From assembly GCA_033557835.1 (NCBI GenBank), contig JAWQRO010000046.1, positions 1 through 64,000 on the forward strand: a stretch of DNA of 64,000 bases, read 5' to 3'. A program made the position numbers and the translations under genes. The notes under the pieces were generated by a model, which saw nothing but the letters and a program-made list of their open reading frames with translations, was not told the DNA's origin and made no database searches. Shown here one piece after another: positions 25,072-37,659 of this stretch (positions are counted from its first letter, which is position 1; each line of letters starts with the position of its first letter). The DNA is from Helochares maculicollis. Its lineage: Eukaryota; Arthropoda; Insecta; Coleoptera; Hydrophilidae.

Positions 25072-26105
25072 TAAAAAAATATTGAGTGTCTCCACTCAAC
25101 ATTCCCGTATAAAAATATGTACTGCATAAAAGTAGCTGCGATTAATAACAAAACAACAAACTACAAACAAAATAAAAATAAATGTTTCAATTTTCATAAA
25201 TACGAGCTGCAACTACATACAAATATATTCTTAGTAGTTTTTATTGATTGTACAGAATCCTTGGTAAAAATTTTCCATAAAAATTGCAACATTGAACGCT
25301 TGTAAACCTACATAAAAGTTTAATTTTAAAATATAAATTCATAACATAGCAAGAAAAACAGAGAGGCTGAGTATCGACACAGAATAGTGATATAATTTTA
25401 TAATAACGCTTAATTTTTTCCTGTGTAGTAAATGAATGTTGCATTATTCTTTTTTATTCCCATTAGAATCAGAAATATGATTTAAAACCGGATCTTGGTA
25501 TTAGGAAGCGGGCGTCTTAACCACTGAGCCATTAAGTTCATTTCTATATGATAGTTATTTTTTAAATTTTGTTTGCTAATTTTTGGCTCGATAATCGAAT
25601 TAAAACTATGCATAAGTGCGTTATTCACGGTAATTATTTATTCTGCAGCATCTCAGCAGAAAATGATGCTAAGAAATTACAATTTTTGTTAGAAAAGTTT
25701 TTAATAAAAGGTCCGTTTACTGCGATTCTTTCGTCTCGAAACTTCATACTTAAGAATTTAATAGTTTTAATATGTGTATTTTAAGTCAATTTATTTAATA
25801 TGTAAATGTCTAGTACACTTAAAAAAATTTTAAAACAATGTTGGTAAACAGACACTTCGGTGATCCTACATGCATCAAAAGTTGATACAGATCTAAGGTT
25901 TTGCAATAATATCCGTATACTAAATTTCATCGCTCCACTTTAAACGGTCTGACCGCTATCGTGTTTACATACACACACACACACACATACACAAACAACA
26001 TGTCAAAAATTGTCAAAGAGATTCAGAGGCACTCAAAACGTGGAGATCTATCAAAATCTCGAGGTAGAATTTTTTCATTGTCCCATTAACTTCCCTTTAT
26101 TGGTA
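25072..26105 (-). repeat. dispersed repeat family 1, copy C
   Basis: Reverse-complement match to 27333-28300. Shared: AGTGTCTCCACTCAACATTC at the left edge, tttaaaatataaattcataa (25324), and the 25790-26105 part with TTTCATCGCTCCACTTTAAA, CGGTCTGACCGCTATCGTGT, a CA-rich run, and AAAACGTGGAGATC. The middle (about 25345-25790) has no counterpart in the 27 kb copy and includes the tRNA-like piece listed separately. Short protein frames inside are accidental. Confidence 0.75.
25475..25536 (-). repeat. tRNA-derived SINE-like fragment
   Basis: The minus strand contains TGGCTCAGTGG (25531-25521), an RNA polymerase III A-box as in tRNA D-arms, continuing TTAAGACGCCCGCTT as in the anticodon arm, and GGTTTTAAATC (25489-25479) where a B-box (GGTTCGAATCC) would be, with the CpG apparently mutated. 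Spacing of about 32 bases fits a tRNA. The lack of an acceptor stem and the damaged B-box speak against a working tRNA gene. Confidence 0.5.
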
Positions 26106-26848
26106 AAGAAATATCGGCTACAGATGAATTTTTGCTTCGGAATATTTGCTTCAAAATACAAATGTGGAAGGTTTTCGTTTGAATCTTTCCTGGAAAGATG
26201 CAGCTTTAATTGTTTGGTTCCAAAGGATTTAAAAGAAAAATAACAAAAACCACCCGCTTTACCTGGCATTACGATTAGTAATGGTTGAGTCAATATAATA
26301 CCCGACAATTTTAAACTAGTTCGGTCACGATCGAGAGCCACCCCTGTTACCTGCCTTTATGGCATTCATTCGACGCAAAGGACCGACTGAAAAATACCTC
26401 TAGTATCTCTACTACTCAGGGAGTACGCTTTGTGTCTTTTCTTCTTTCGAAAGACCTCGGAGGTTTTTATCATCTATTTCACAACTGACGGCCATATGGT
26501 ACCTTTACTCTATTCTTTGCAACATCCTAAATTTTGTAAAGCTGAGGACTTCGTTTCTAGAACATTAGTATATATCTTTTCCTAATTCCTAAGACCAGCC
26601 TAGCTTGTCTTTTGGAAATTTCAAAGAAAAGAAACGAAAAGTTTTCCTTCTAGTCTAAAATTATACATTTTTTAAGGATTTTTATGTTCCTGTATAAGAA
26701 GTATATGCGGGAGTCTTTTGACTCTTATTAGTTATGAAAATATTTCTAAAAGCTAAAAACTTAATTAACGCTCTTAACAGCATAATGATTCTGAACGTGA
26801 AAAATCTAAATAGCAAGTATACAAGACGATAAAATTAAATGTATGGTG

Positions 26849-28300
26849 TTACTGATATTTAAAGTAGAAAAAAGAAGGGATGTCTGTTACGAAGAGCAGC
26901 TATTGCACAAAAAAACATATTTTTACAAAATAGATATATTTTTATATTCTCGTAATACTACACGAAATATAGTGAAGGGAAGGTATTGGGATCGTGTAAA
27001 AATTTGACCTCGGGATTTTGACGGATCTCCACGTTTTAGGTGCCTGTGAATCCATTTTGGGCATATTGTCTGTGACGTTTTACTTTGTTTTGCAACAATT
27101 AATTTTAAATCCTATTTGTGATTTTGGTAGGTATAAAAAAATAATAATGTGACATTTACTTTTAATAAAGGAAAAATCGAGCGTTTTATAAAATTATATT
27201 ACTAGCGTACAAAATATCAGATTTGAAAATTAAAATTGGTAAAGAAAATTTGACGCACGCCGACTGAGTCTTAAATTGTAAGCATGCAGACATTCGGCGT
27301 CGATTATCAGCCTGTCGGTTTCATTTGTTAAATTCCCGTATTACTATACGAACTATAGTAAAGGGGAGATATTGGTATCATGATAAAATTTGACCTCGAG
27401 ATTTTGACGGATCTCCACGTTTTGACTGCCCCTGAATTTATTTTGACCATTTTTGGCATGTTTGTGTGTGTGTCTGTGCATGTATACATGATAGCGGTCA
27501 GACCGTTTGAGGTGGAGCGATGAAATTTTAAATGCGGCTATTATCGCAAAAACTTAGATCTATAAACAACTTTCGAGGGATATAAGATCACTGGAAGTAC
27601 CTATTTACCTTCACAGTTTTGAAATTTTTTCAAGTAAAGTGGTCTATAAATTAGGTTATCAGATTGAAATTTCGTGCACATCTTAAATATCACAAAAAAA
27701 TTACAGATACAAATTTTCAGCATGATTGGAGTACCAGAAATGCTATTTTGATCATTTTGAAAATTCCAATTTTAGTGGGCTTTAGAATAAAAAATATGTT
27801 ACATAAATGTTACAAAAATGCTAAACATGAAAAATAAAGCAATAAAAAATAGTTCCATGTAAATTTGAACACCAGAAGTGGGACTTTGCCGTCATAAATT
27901 TCATTTTTTAAGTATGCATTTATATTTTAAAATTAGACTCTTCCTTTAGTTATGAATTCACATCTTAAAATTGAAGCCCTCGCGAGTTTTTACAAGCGTT
28001 AGATATTGCAGATTAATTAAGAGTATATACTATATATGTTTCAAACACAAAGTATTGTACCTTACATAAAGAAATATTGTATTGAAGTATTGAAAAAAAG
28101 TTGAATATTCCTTATGAATATGTGTTGAATATAGACATTGAAGTATATGTTAATTATGAATATATAAGTTGTTGCTTTTAATTTTGAAGCGCACGTAAGT
28201 GTTTGTAGTTTTATTATTATTAATTAAAAGTACTTTTATGTAATACATATATTTATACGGGAATGTTGAGTGGAGACATTCCAGATTTTTTGTAATTTTA
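26849..28300 (+). repeat. dispersed repeat family 1, copy B (longest)
   Basis: About 1.45 kb. A segment of roughly 100 bases is present twice in tandem order: near 26955-27050 and near 27345-27430, both with TTTGACCTCG and GATTTTGACGGATCTCCACG. The right end is TATACGGGAATGTTGAGTGG; the inner left end AAATTCCCGTATTACTATAC at 27331 is inverted to it through ATTCCCGTAT, so 27333-28265 has terminal-repeat-like ends. No open frame with protein-like content. Class unknown; a non-autonomous DNA element is likeliest. Confidence 0.7.
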
Positions 28301-31200
28301 TATAAAAACGTTTAAATGTGTCGATTTGTTAAAAAAGGGAGGAAGAATAATACTTTACTTTCCATGAAAATGGTTCATGTCTAAAACTACGACAAGAAAA
28401 TTAGCGCGTGGAAAAATTAAGAGTTTTATCATTTCAAAAGTGTCATTCAGGAGAGACGAATGAATGAGTTTGTATAAACTGTTGGTGCCGCACATGAAAA
28501 AAATTATATTTGAATTTCTTTTAGCGATCAATTTACGTGTTTCATCATCTCTTTAACAACCATCAAGTTAATTTCTATATTTGGAAACCACTAGATGAAT
28601 TGCTAGAACTCACAATAATTTATTTTAATCATAACTCTTCTATAAAATGTATATGTGAGCATTTAAATATAAGAAGTGAGTTGACAGTACACACATATAA
28701 TAAAATATGTAGAAATCTACAAACGAACCCGAGTTTCATATAAGACTTAGAAGACTCTAAAAACAATCGAATATTCCGACACATTTGCTATTACAGATCA
28801 ACACCGATGCTCGTAATTACGTCAGCGCAATATCTGGTCTTTTTTTTTAAGTACAATATTTAATTTTTAAATCAATTGTATGACAATTTTGCAATTCAGG
28901 CCAGTGAAGCTATAGGTAATTGTTAAATTCTGAAATAAACGAGATCCTTTTCGCCTTTCAGGAAAGTTTTGGTATGAAATGATCCTTTTCACTCAAGTAA
29001 AACGAAATGTACCACATATTGATATAATGCTGCTCGAATTTCTTCTAATTTGCGGAATAGAATATTCAGAAAGTACATTTGCACAGCCCTTGCTGTTTTT
29101 TCTTTGTATGGTGAATTTATATTCCAAAAGCGATTGAATATGGGTGAGTTAATTAACTAAAAAAACTTGAATTCTCCGCCACTCGCTTTGCTGTAAACAT
29201 AAACCGAAATTGTTTTGAGATAAGTATTTTATTATTATTATAACGCGAAACCCTCTATTGGTCAAACGAATGGTTTTCATACCAATATTAATTGTTAAAA
29301 TACTTAAATTGTTTTGATTGATGCGAGAAAATGCACGCAAAATTAGCAGGAAACAACAATTTTGCCGCTTTTTGTTTATCTAGGTAGGACCATAACGTTC
29401 TTTTTTTAAATAGCCTATAGATATCTAAATATTAAAAATCATTTTGTGTATACTAGCACCGATATAGTGTTTTTCAAGTGGAAATAGAAGAAGAAAAAGA
29501 AGTGGCTTGCCATAATAGTATCAGTCAGCAAAATTGCAGTGAGCATTGGTTCATCATTCACCTTTCAAGGCATTATTTTAACTTTTTATTCCATTGCTTT
29601 GTCGTCACTTATTCGATTTTGCTAATATTTACAATTAAACCTGCTGGGATGTAATATATTGTTTGGCATTTAGCAGTGGGAAACTGATTTCTGCGGCTAA
29701 CCTAGACTTCTTCTGTTAAACTGGAAACCTGCTGTTAAACTAGCATTATTTTATTTAAAAACTTCGTCTACTACTAAATTGTCTCAGAAAATTTAAGAGG
29801 CCATAAATTAATGATATGTCCAAAGAATTAATTAATTAGTTGTTCATGGATGAAAATGCGTACCTTTATGTACCGTTAACTTGATTTAAACACATTTTAC
29901 ATGCTTTCATTGGCATGAGACCACCTACTACAAAAACTATTTAAAAAAAGACAGTTGATGCACTTTGCGGAAAACAGCAAAGCAGAGGTGGATTTAAAGT
30001 CTCTCGAAAAAAAGGTGAAATTGCATGTCTTCTTCTAAACCTTTGTAAATGAAATATTAGCTATCAAAACAGCACCGTTAGTTTGTTCTACAGGTGCATG
30101 ACAGTCCCTTTGGCGAAATGGGCTCGTGTCCGCCCTATAATAAAACCATCCCTCGCTAAGAATGCATCTCGGAAGCAATAGATGAAGAATGGGGGCACTT
30201 ACGCAACTTAAATCGCCTATTATTTGCAGATTGGCTTTTAAACGAAGCGTGTAAACTGTTTTCTGAAAGATGTTGACACTTCATGAGTGGTGAGATATAA
30301 ATCTTTAGTCAATAGATAATGATTACAAAGTTTGGTCACTATGGACTGGTATTCTTCATGCATGTTGATAATCTGTAAAGAATAGCAAGCTGCTGATGTT
30401 TTATCTAGAAGTAAGGTAGAGCTCCAAATTATAAGCGTAAAACCCCTGAGAAGTTGGAAGGTAATTCTAGATGGACCTGATGAAAGTAGAAATAAGCGCG
30501 TTTGAAACCTTAGTGTAACTTTCTCCTTATGAATTTGATCTACAAACTTGAAACTTGCGATCTAATATTTTAATTGCCTTAAAATGCAATGCATTTAGAA
30601 ATAAATATTTAAAAAAAAAATTGAAGGACATGCTTGTCATAAAAATATAAAATTATATTTTTGATATACTATATATATACAGCTTGATACCTAAGCATAT
30701 TATAGCATATTCATAGTTACGTATCAACATTGAACAAAACCAACAGCTGAAGTACTAGTTGATTTACGCTGACTGCAATTTGTCTCAAACAAGCAACTAA
30801 AAATAGTTAAATTGTAACAGATTTTAGTGCTAATTTTTTCAACATTATATCATGTACGTTTCTACATAAAAATTTGTATGGAAAATTATTTTTGTTGTAT
30901 TTTTATGTCCAGAATTACATTTACCAGAAACTGAGTTCTATTAATCGACACATTAAACGATATCTGGACAATGCCAACCATTTTAGATGAAATTGACATT
31001 ATTTTGGCAAAATTGCATAAATATAAAAAATAATATAGTTTTCCGTAAAATAAGTGCACAAAAAATTCAGATTTCTTTGTGCTAACATATATCATTTTTA
31101 GCATATATACAAAAATTTGCAGCACATTAATTTAAGTATACAATAATATTTTTTTGTAGATTTCAAACAATTATAATGAATATTTGACACTTTTTTACAT
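28301..31200. other. AT-rich intergenic, no gene seen
   Basis: Frames at 28537-28743, 29149-29340 and 30886-31125 are short, without recognisable domains or splice context. Confidence 0.5.
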
Positions 31201-31268
31201 CAACGATATTTCAGTACGATGGAATTTTTACATATTTTTATTGATAAGTTTCAAGCGATTTTTCCTAT

Positions 31269-31706
31269 TTGTGCATTATTATTGTTTCTTTTGCTTTGCA
31301 ATCAGTCCTGATAACAACAGCCTATACCGTTAAAACAATCGCAGATATGCTTGTAATAGCACAATTCTTTATAACACTTGATATTCAAGCATATGGATTA
31401 ATGTTATGGCATATTAATATCGATTTAGTAAGTAGATACAGTATGAAGCTCTTATTATTTTCTACGCTATTAAGAAGGGCATTCATTTGGAATTTTATGT
31501 TAAGGCAGAAGGAGCAACTAGGAGATACCTGGCGTAAATTTGATTTACTCTTTATGTTTAGTTATTTATTCGTGTATTCGAATGATCTAAATAGCATTTT
31601 TTATATCCACTTTAGAATTCAGAAACCTGAAGCGACTTCACTCCACATTTTCGTTTACAAGAAGGTAAGATCATCAGACTTAGAACTGAGAATTCAGACG
31701 TCTTAA
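31269..31706 (+). other. unrecognised open frame, hydrophobic N-terminal half
   Basis: A 145-codon frame. The first half has two hydrophobic runs (about residues 5-20 and 24-47, with IADMLVIAQFFITLDIQAYG) and a consensus donor (GTAAGT) at about 31427 after INIDL, so it might be an exon or remnant of a multi-pass membrane protein such as a chemoreceptor. No diagnostic motif is seen, no start with context and no partner exon. It may equally be chance. Kept as a flag only. Confidence 0.18.
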
Positions 31707-32499
31707 AAGCTTTAGTATTTTTTTAATCTGAAAAAAGTTTTTGTAAAAAAATACAAGCTTCGTTGTAGGGTTACGAGGCGTTTTAATGCATCTAAAACAT
31801 TAAATTCATACTTTTATTAATAGTTTAGTACATAAATAAGTATTTATAAAAAAATAAAAATAGTCTTGTTGATTTCAAGAGGCTATTTCAGTTGACACAA
31901 AATGTACGTGTTAACAAAGTGTGAATGTTTCTCCAAGTTCGAACATTTTTAGTAGAAAACAGAAAATAAAAGTTTGTATATACAAAACAATGGTAGCTAA
32001 GAGTCTTATTTGCACATGAGCCCATTTAAAAAATCTCATATTCCTCTACATAAAAATTCGAAAATTTTGAGCTCAAGTTTCAGATAAAATCTCACTCGCT
32101 GATCTGAAAAATAGACTAAACTAAACTAAATCTGTGGCAATTTTACTATTTTTAGTGGTTTGTTGAAACAAATTGCAATTAGCTTAAACCAACTAGTAGT
32201 TCCGCTTGTTGGTGTTGACCAAAGTATATCTATGAATATGCTATAATAAGCGTAGGTATCCACCTAGCTCAGAATGGTTTTTGGCTATCGCAGTTATTTC
32301 CATAAACAAGACGATTCGAATGGCCAAAAGGGGCTCCAGTAGATTTCAATGCGTGAAAATTTAATTATAACCCCAGAAGCCGATTTGTTTCGAAATCGTA
32401 ACATGCCTACTAATAGCTTGCAGAGTGTAAAAAAATCAAAAGTCAAGAAATAGAAATCAAGGCGGCCAAAAAACAATCGACTACAGCCCTGCAATTGTT
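31707..32499. other. AT-rich intergenic, no gene seen
   Basis: Nothing supported; the minus frame 32294-32494 has no recognisable feature. Confidence 0.5.
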
Positions 32500-33139
32500 A
32501 ATATCCCTCCCTGAACGTAGTGACGGACCTGCACAGACAATTAGAGCGAAATAGTACGCCGAGCGCGGCCCCAAGACGCGGAGACGTCCTCACAATATCA
32601 GGAGGGTGAGAGTATGAGAGAGAGGAGGCCGATGGCGTCGGTCTGCGTTCGCTCATGCGTTCAGACATCCTCAGCTCAGAAACGCGTCATTCGAATTTAT
32701 AAAAATGACTAACAACTAGTGTCAACTCGCGATCAAGCCGCGAACTAAAACGGGGTCCAAAGGTGATACCGAGATATCAATTCAAAGTAAACAACATTCA
32801 ATTTGCTCATGAGGAGCGCGATATGCGCGAATTTGCCAAGGAATCATGCGATTAGCTAAGCTGCAATCGGCAAACAGAAAAATACACTCGATATCGCATT
32901 CTCGATATTTTCTAACAAATAATACCGCCGAGATGTTTAGCAGCTTTATTTAATGCAAAACAACACTTTTAACTAACCAACTTAGTTTTAACCAAAATGC
33001 GTTTTTTACTCATTTTTCAAAATAACTCCTTTATTGCTGCTAATTTACGGCTAAATTTAGATTTATTAAAACGATTCAGTTAAAGTACAATTCGTCATGA
33101 CTTAGAGGGATTGCAAACCAACCAAGCATTTTCAAAGTT

Positions 33140-33250
33140 ACGTTTACAAAATGACTCTTATCGGACATTTACAAAACGAAAATTACAGTGAATGAAATTT
33201 ACAAAATGACAAATGCAAACTGATGAAAGACATTTATAAATCGACATTCA
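33140..33250. repeat. degenerate short-period repeat (ACATTTACAAAATGAC type)
   Basis: Words such as TTTACAAAATGAC, ATTTACAAAACGAAA and ATTTACAAAATGACA recur every 15-30 bases. Similar in style to the tracts at 35.1, 36.5, 47.4 and 53.4 kb. Confidence 0.5.
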
Positions 33251-33880
33251 TACATCTCAAGTAATTCAAACTGAACTCTTCTTACAGTTGTTGTACTAAA
33301 ATAACGGTCTATTAGGGTAAAAAGAGTAGTTCTGAGGCAGTATTCAAACTTTACAGGTACCCTAAATTGCACAGTGAATTATGGGGAGTTGTAAAATCGT
33401 ATTTATGAGTGCAAAGCCCGATAAAATAATCGTTTTGTGCATAAAAACGTTTAGAAAAGTCGCATAAAAATAAATAATTGCAGCGGCGTCGTTTTTAAAA
33501 AGCGAAAAACTTGAATCAACTAGCGCGGTTTTTTCCACGGCCTACTAGATTGATGCAAAGTAACAAGCATTTCCGCTGACTGAGACGCGTTTCCAACGCT
33601 GGCTTGCTGTATTTTGTTTCATTTGTGTTCGTACTTTGAAAATCCGAAGCTTAGATGCGTCACCATGCAAAAATTTCCGTTTGTTTCAAGAGGACGTTCG
33701 CAACCCCTCCCGAACAATACGGTTTGCTGGCCGAAATGAAGGCCTGCCGAATTTTCGAAAACGAAAACCGTAGTTGCTTTTCAGAAAATAATATTTTAAA
33801 TCGTTATATTCCCCCGCTAATATTGGTGAGACGAAGTATTTCTAGCTGAACCTAACCTTTTAGCTGAAAATGCAGGTGGG

Positions 33881-33920
33881 CCGATATCAGCCGAGCTCAG
33901 CCGAATGCGGCCGACTGTTG
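33881..33920. repeat. four phased 10-bp repeats, CCGANNNCRG
   Basis: Four successive blocks of exactly 10 bases begin CCGA; the first three end CAG, CAG and CGG, the fourth TTG. With the preceding GG, every CCGA is part of GGCCGA or AGCCGA. The spacing is about one helical turn, about 150 bases upstream of the candidate tara start codon. Confidence 0.85.
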
Positions 33921-34071
33921 TCAGACCGGTCTTAGTCGTTTCGCGGAGCCAACTCTGTTTTAGATCGTGTATATGCGTTGAACGGTGTATCTCTGTGCTC
34001 TATGTGATTTTTGTGATACTTTGTGACATGTTGCTACACGCAACAATGAATTCTTCGGACATAAATTAATC

Positions 34072-34089
34072 ATGTGGTTTGAATCCCAA
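34072..34089 (+). CDS. tara: candidate first coding exon of taranis (six codons)
   Basis: An ATG at 34072 opens the frame MWFESQ, directly followed by GTAAGT at 34090. The phase-0 end joins the phase-0 acceptor at 50931 to give MWFESQHCAMMGLQATTGKR, in frame with the rest of taranis. Its position at the end of a CpG-rich region with no other gene on this strand supports it. Not proven: a 6-codon exon can arise by chance, and the protein could instead start at ATG 50940 with this exon as leader, or another first exon might be used. A transcript across the junction would decide. Confidence 0.45.
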
Positions 34090-35099
34090 GTAAGTTTCAA
34101 TTTTATTTTATGTCACGAGTTTGGTTTACCCGCTGTAACTCGCACGAAATCGGGAGACTAACTTTAGAATTCGTATTCATACTGAAAACGTTTTGTAATC
34201 TAGTCACCGATGCTTGCTTGATAAACAAACAAAAACGCCTGTCAATGTAAAGTTTGCGATCCACGTGACATCTGTCAAACTCGATCTAGTTACCTATGGC
34301 TATCTCCGCATGTGTTTTGTTTTGAAACGAGCGGGATCGCAATGCATTCAAATGGTTATGTATGCAGTGGACCAGTTCGACCGGTGAGTTTGATCAGCGC
34401 TTGGCGCGCAAGATCCGACGCGCAGCATTCGCCTGGCCGATTGGACATTTGTCTTCTAGTTCAAGGCATGAAGGGAGGGGATAGGCGCCACAGTCAGACA
34501 GTTTACTGTTTACGACGCTACTTCTGATTTTTTCAACTTTTTCAGGAATTTGTTTTTCCGTAGATTTTCCATAATTGGGCGCTTCAATTTCAGGTAGTTG
34601 CGGTGGCCGGGGGCGAAACCCGTGGGGTTTTATTCATGCGTTTGATCTATTGCGGGCGGCGAGGGCGAAATCTCGGTGGAAAAAAGTGTACGCGTATTGG
34701 AGCTCATTGACAATTTGTTTCCGCGTATTTTTAGGTTAGAGTAAACAATTGCAGCGTGAGGGGGTGTAACCTGGGTGTTTGGATGTTGCCTGTGATTTTT
34801 CTAGGCGCGATGTTTCTATTTTCCGGCTCTTTAAGTTTATCTCGGTTTTCTTTTAGTGCCATTTATTTAAGTTTCAGTTCGTTAGATCCTAATTTCATTA
34901 AGTTTTAAAATTATAATACATTTTTTTTCTGTGTTGTATGTTGCACTATGCTACGAATACTTTGCACAATGTTACATAGACATGCAGTATACGTTTAGTA
35001 TTAAAGGATCCTTGAGCTATTATTACATTATTTAAGCGCTGAGCACATATTAAGACCGTAGGAAGATATTTTGAATTTCGCGCCTTTTGGTGAAATACA

Positions 35100-35325
35100 C
35101 TGTGGTTTATAAAATCAGTTTCAAGGAACGCCTGGTGGTTCCAAAATCAACTTTTAAGAATGGAAAGGTTATAAAATCGACTTGGACATCCTTGGCGTTT
35201 CTAAAATCAACTTCAAATAAAATCTAGGGTTTCTAAAATCATGACGATTATAAAATCAATTAAAAACATTTCGAAATTTCTATTGTCAACTTAAAAACAA
35301 ACCTGACGATTTTAAAGGCATGCGG
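35100..35325. repeat. degenerate repeat (GGTTTCTAAAATCAACTT type)
   Basis: TTATAAAATCAGTTTC, TTCCAAAATCAACTTT, TTATAAAATCGACTTG, TTTCTAAAATCAACTTC, TTTCTAAAATCATGAC, TTATAAAATCAATTAA follow each other at 17-40 base steps. It is a short-unit tandem repeat with heavy drift. Confidence 0.65.
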
Positions 35326-35994
35326 CGTTGGAATTAACGTCATTATTGACCCCTATGTAAGTCTTTAGCAGAAATTTTGATTCGCCCGACTTTGGAAGAG
35401 CTGTACTGGATCTACTAAATTATAAATTTCATTGCGGGAGCAACATGCAGTTTATCATTACTATGAAGGGTTGCAATAGTAGTTGCGTAGGAATGTATTG
35501 TTAGTTTTAATTTTAAACGGAAAACTTTAATTTTGTCTCTTATGAGATCTTTTGAGAACATGTTAGTTTAATGAATGAACCACTTGTAGAGGGTTCTGCT
35601 TAAATTTTCGTTCCGAAATATAAACATATATCTTCAAAGATATTTGGTGAAACAAGTAGAGATTCAGGCGAAATAAGAGTTGCGTAGTGGAATATTTTCG
35701 ACCGCGCCGAATATTTTTAGGTTAGAACAGCGAATCTACCGATTGAAGAAAACGGTATTCGCGGAGTAGAAAGCAGGCCATTGCTTAGCTGCTTGGCTGC
35801 TAACGAACAATCTAGCAACGCCGAGCTACAATAACAGCTCTTGCCTGCTTCCACTGGTACTATTATAATGCGGTATGGAGCTAAATTATTATTATCAACC
35901 ATAAACTATGGCTGCTTGGTACCGTTTCTTCGGCTTATAAAAGCTGGACTTTCAATCCTCGCCGAAAGACTAACGAGTCTTGTTTTACATACAA

Positions 35995-35997
<3 letters not shown>

Positions 35998-36047
<50 letters not shown>
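35998..36047. repeat. (TA)n microsatellite, about 50 bp
   Basis: Pure alternating TA run. Confidence 0.97.
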
Positions 36048-36048
<1 letters not shown>

Positions 36049-36439
36049 CTTCTCAATACTTGTAGTATGATATAGAACACTGTAAAGTGGAAAAATTGAT
36101 GGCTCATGATAATTAGTTAGTACTCAAAAAACTAAATAAAAACCTATTAAAAAATGGATAATCTGAAATGTGAAATACTAAAATTAATTATGAGTTACAT
36201 GTACAGCAACGCTTAGCAATACCTAAAAAGTAATAAAACAAACAGTAGAAGCCTGAACATAAGGAAAAATATGTTAGAAAAATAACTATGAGATAGAAGC
36301 ACAGAAAATAAGAAGTACCAAAATCAACAGATACATGAAAAGGGGAAAAGCGAACAGTAGTTGTCCTAAGATTAGTCATGTTGAAATCATCTGAGGTAGA
36401 TATTCAGAAAATTTAAAGATGCCAATTATATGCTGTTAA

Positions 36440-36960
36440 TTTTTCTAAGAACTACAAAAGATGCATAAAGAGTTGAAAATCTATTAGTATATCTCCAATA
36501 AAGTAGAAAATCCAAACCTTAGATGGCCTAAAACTTTAGTAAGAAAAATTAAAAAACAAATACATACGTAAATGAAAATGTGCGTTAATGAGATAGATGA
36601 ATAGGAAATAGGAAGACTAACGCAAGTAGTTGCAATTAATATTTCTAGAAACTATATAAATAAACATCAGATGCATAAAAAGCAAAAAATACTCTATAGG
36701 CTTACAGAATGTAGAAAATGTATCTGTAGATCTTGAAAAAGTAGAAAAATCGACAAATTTTCGAAAAGCAGAAAACAATTGGTAAATCCAGAGAAGTCAG
36801 GAAATCTATTATTAGACCCAGAGTCAGTAGATTCTTAGAGGGTAGAAAATGGATAGATAGAATTCTGGATAGCAGAAAAATAAGAACTAAATCTCAAAAA
36901 TACAATAGCTTATTAAAAATAAACGAGACAAAAAGTACAGTAGACACACAAAAAGTAACA
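36440..36960. repeat. degenerate repeat (AGTAGAAAATC type)
   Basis: Words such as AAAGTAGAAAATCC, AATGTAGAAAATGT, AAAGTAGAAAAATCG, AAAGCAGAAAACAA and AGGGTAGAAAATGG recur at roughly 30-base steps with AGATTC/AGATCT between them. No protein frame. Confidence 0.55.
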
Positions 36961-37659
36961 ATAACTACGCGCAAAGTACCAATAACTACAATTTCATTTC
37001 AAGAACGCATATGATAACAGTAAATAGAGAAATCAAAAAGTAAAGCCCGCTTTGAAATCTACGTGAAAAATAGGGATGAATCGAGTAAGCATTGAAAATA
37101 AAAGCGAGTCGCATTTCGGCTCTCCGCGATGGAAAATTCTCCAACGGCTGCCTTAAGAATTTTATCGCAAGAATTTGAGCAATAGATTTTTGATACCGAG
37201 AGTAGAGTTGCAGCCCGTCAGGCAACGAAGCCCGACGGACCAGCGACGATGTTGAGCGGCAAGGCGCACCGCTTAATCGAGAGTAATGAAGTATGTATCC
37301 GCAGACGGGAGGCAAAGCGCGCCCATAAAAACTTGTTAAAAGAGCAAAATCACGGGTCATCAATCAAAATGAACGCAATTGGTCGGACCTCGGCGCTGAC
37401 CTATGCTAACTGACATATCTGACATGAATGAAGATCAGGTAATGTCACACTTCCGATAATAAAGCTGCTATTGGACCTGTAGCACGTGGAACCGCCCCCC
37501 TGCTTGTTTTTATTGCATTATTGGCTGCTCACGTGTGTACCACTAATCTAGTAGTCGGTGCCGACAAGTGACAGTCGGCACGCGCCAAAGCTCAATGCGA
37601 TGTGCACTTGTCATGTCTTAATGTACAAATTCGAACGGCAGATTTGCTTGCTGCTTCTA

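Larger units (their letters stand above)
32500..34800 (+). promoter_or_regulatory. CpG-rich candidate promoter region of taranis
   Basis: CpG-rich compared with flanks, containing a four-fold 10-bp repeat (33881-33920) and, downstream, an ATG exon with a perfect GTAAGT donor at 34090. That exon joins in frame with the tara SERTA exon. The orientation, the distance (tara genes of flies have long 5' introns) and the lack of any other + strand gene between make this the best promoter candidate. The transcription start is not fixed by the sequence; there is no clear TATA box. Confidence 0.45.

Noticed and set aside
25479..25531. Functional tRNA gene
   Set aside because: The A-box is good but the B-box is damaged and no acceptor stem can be paired.
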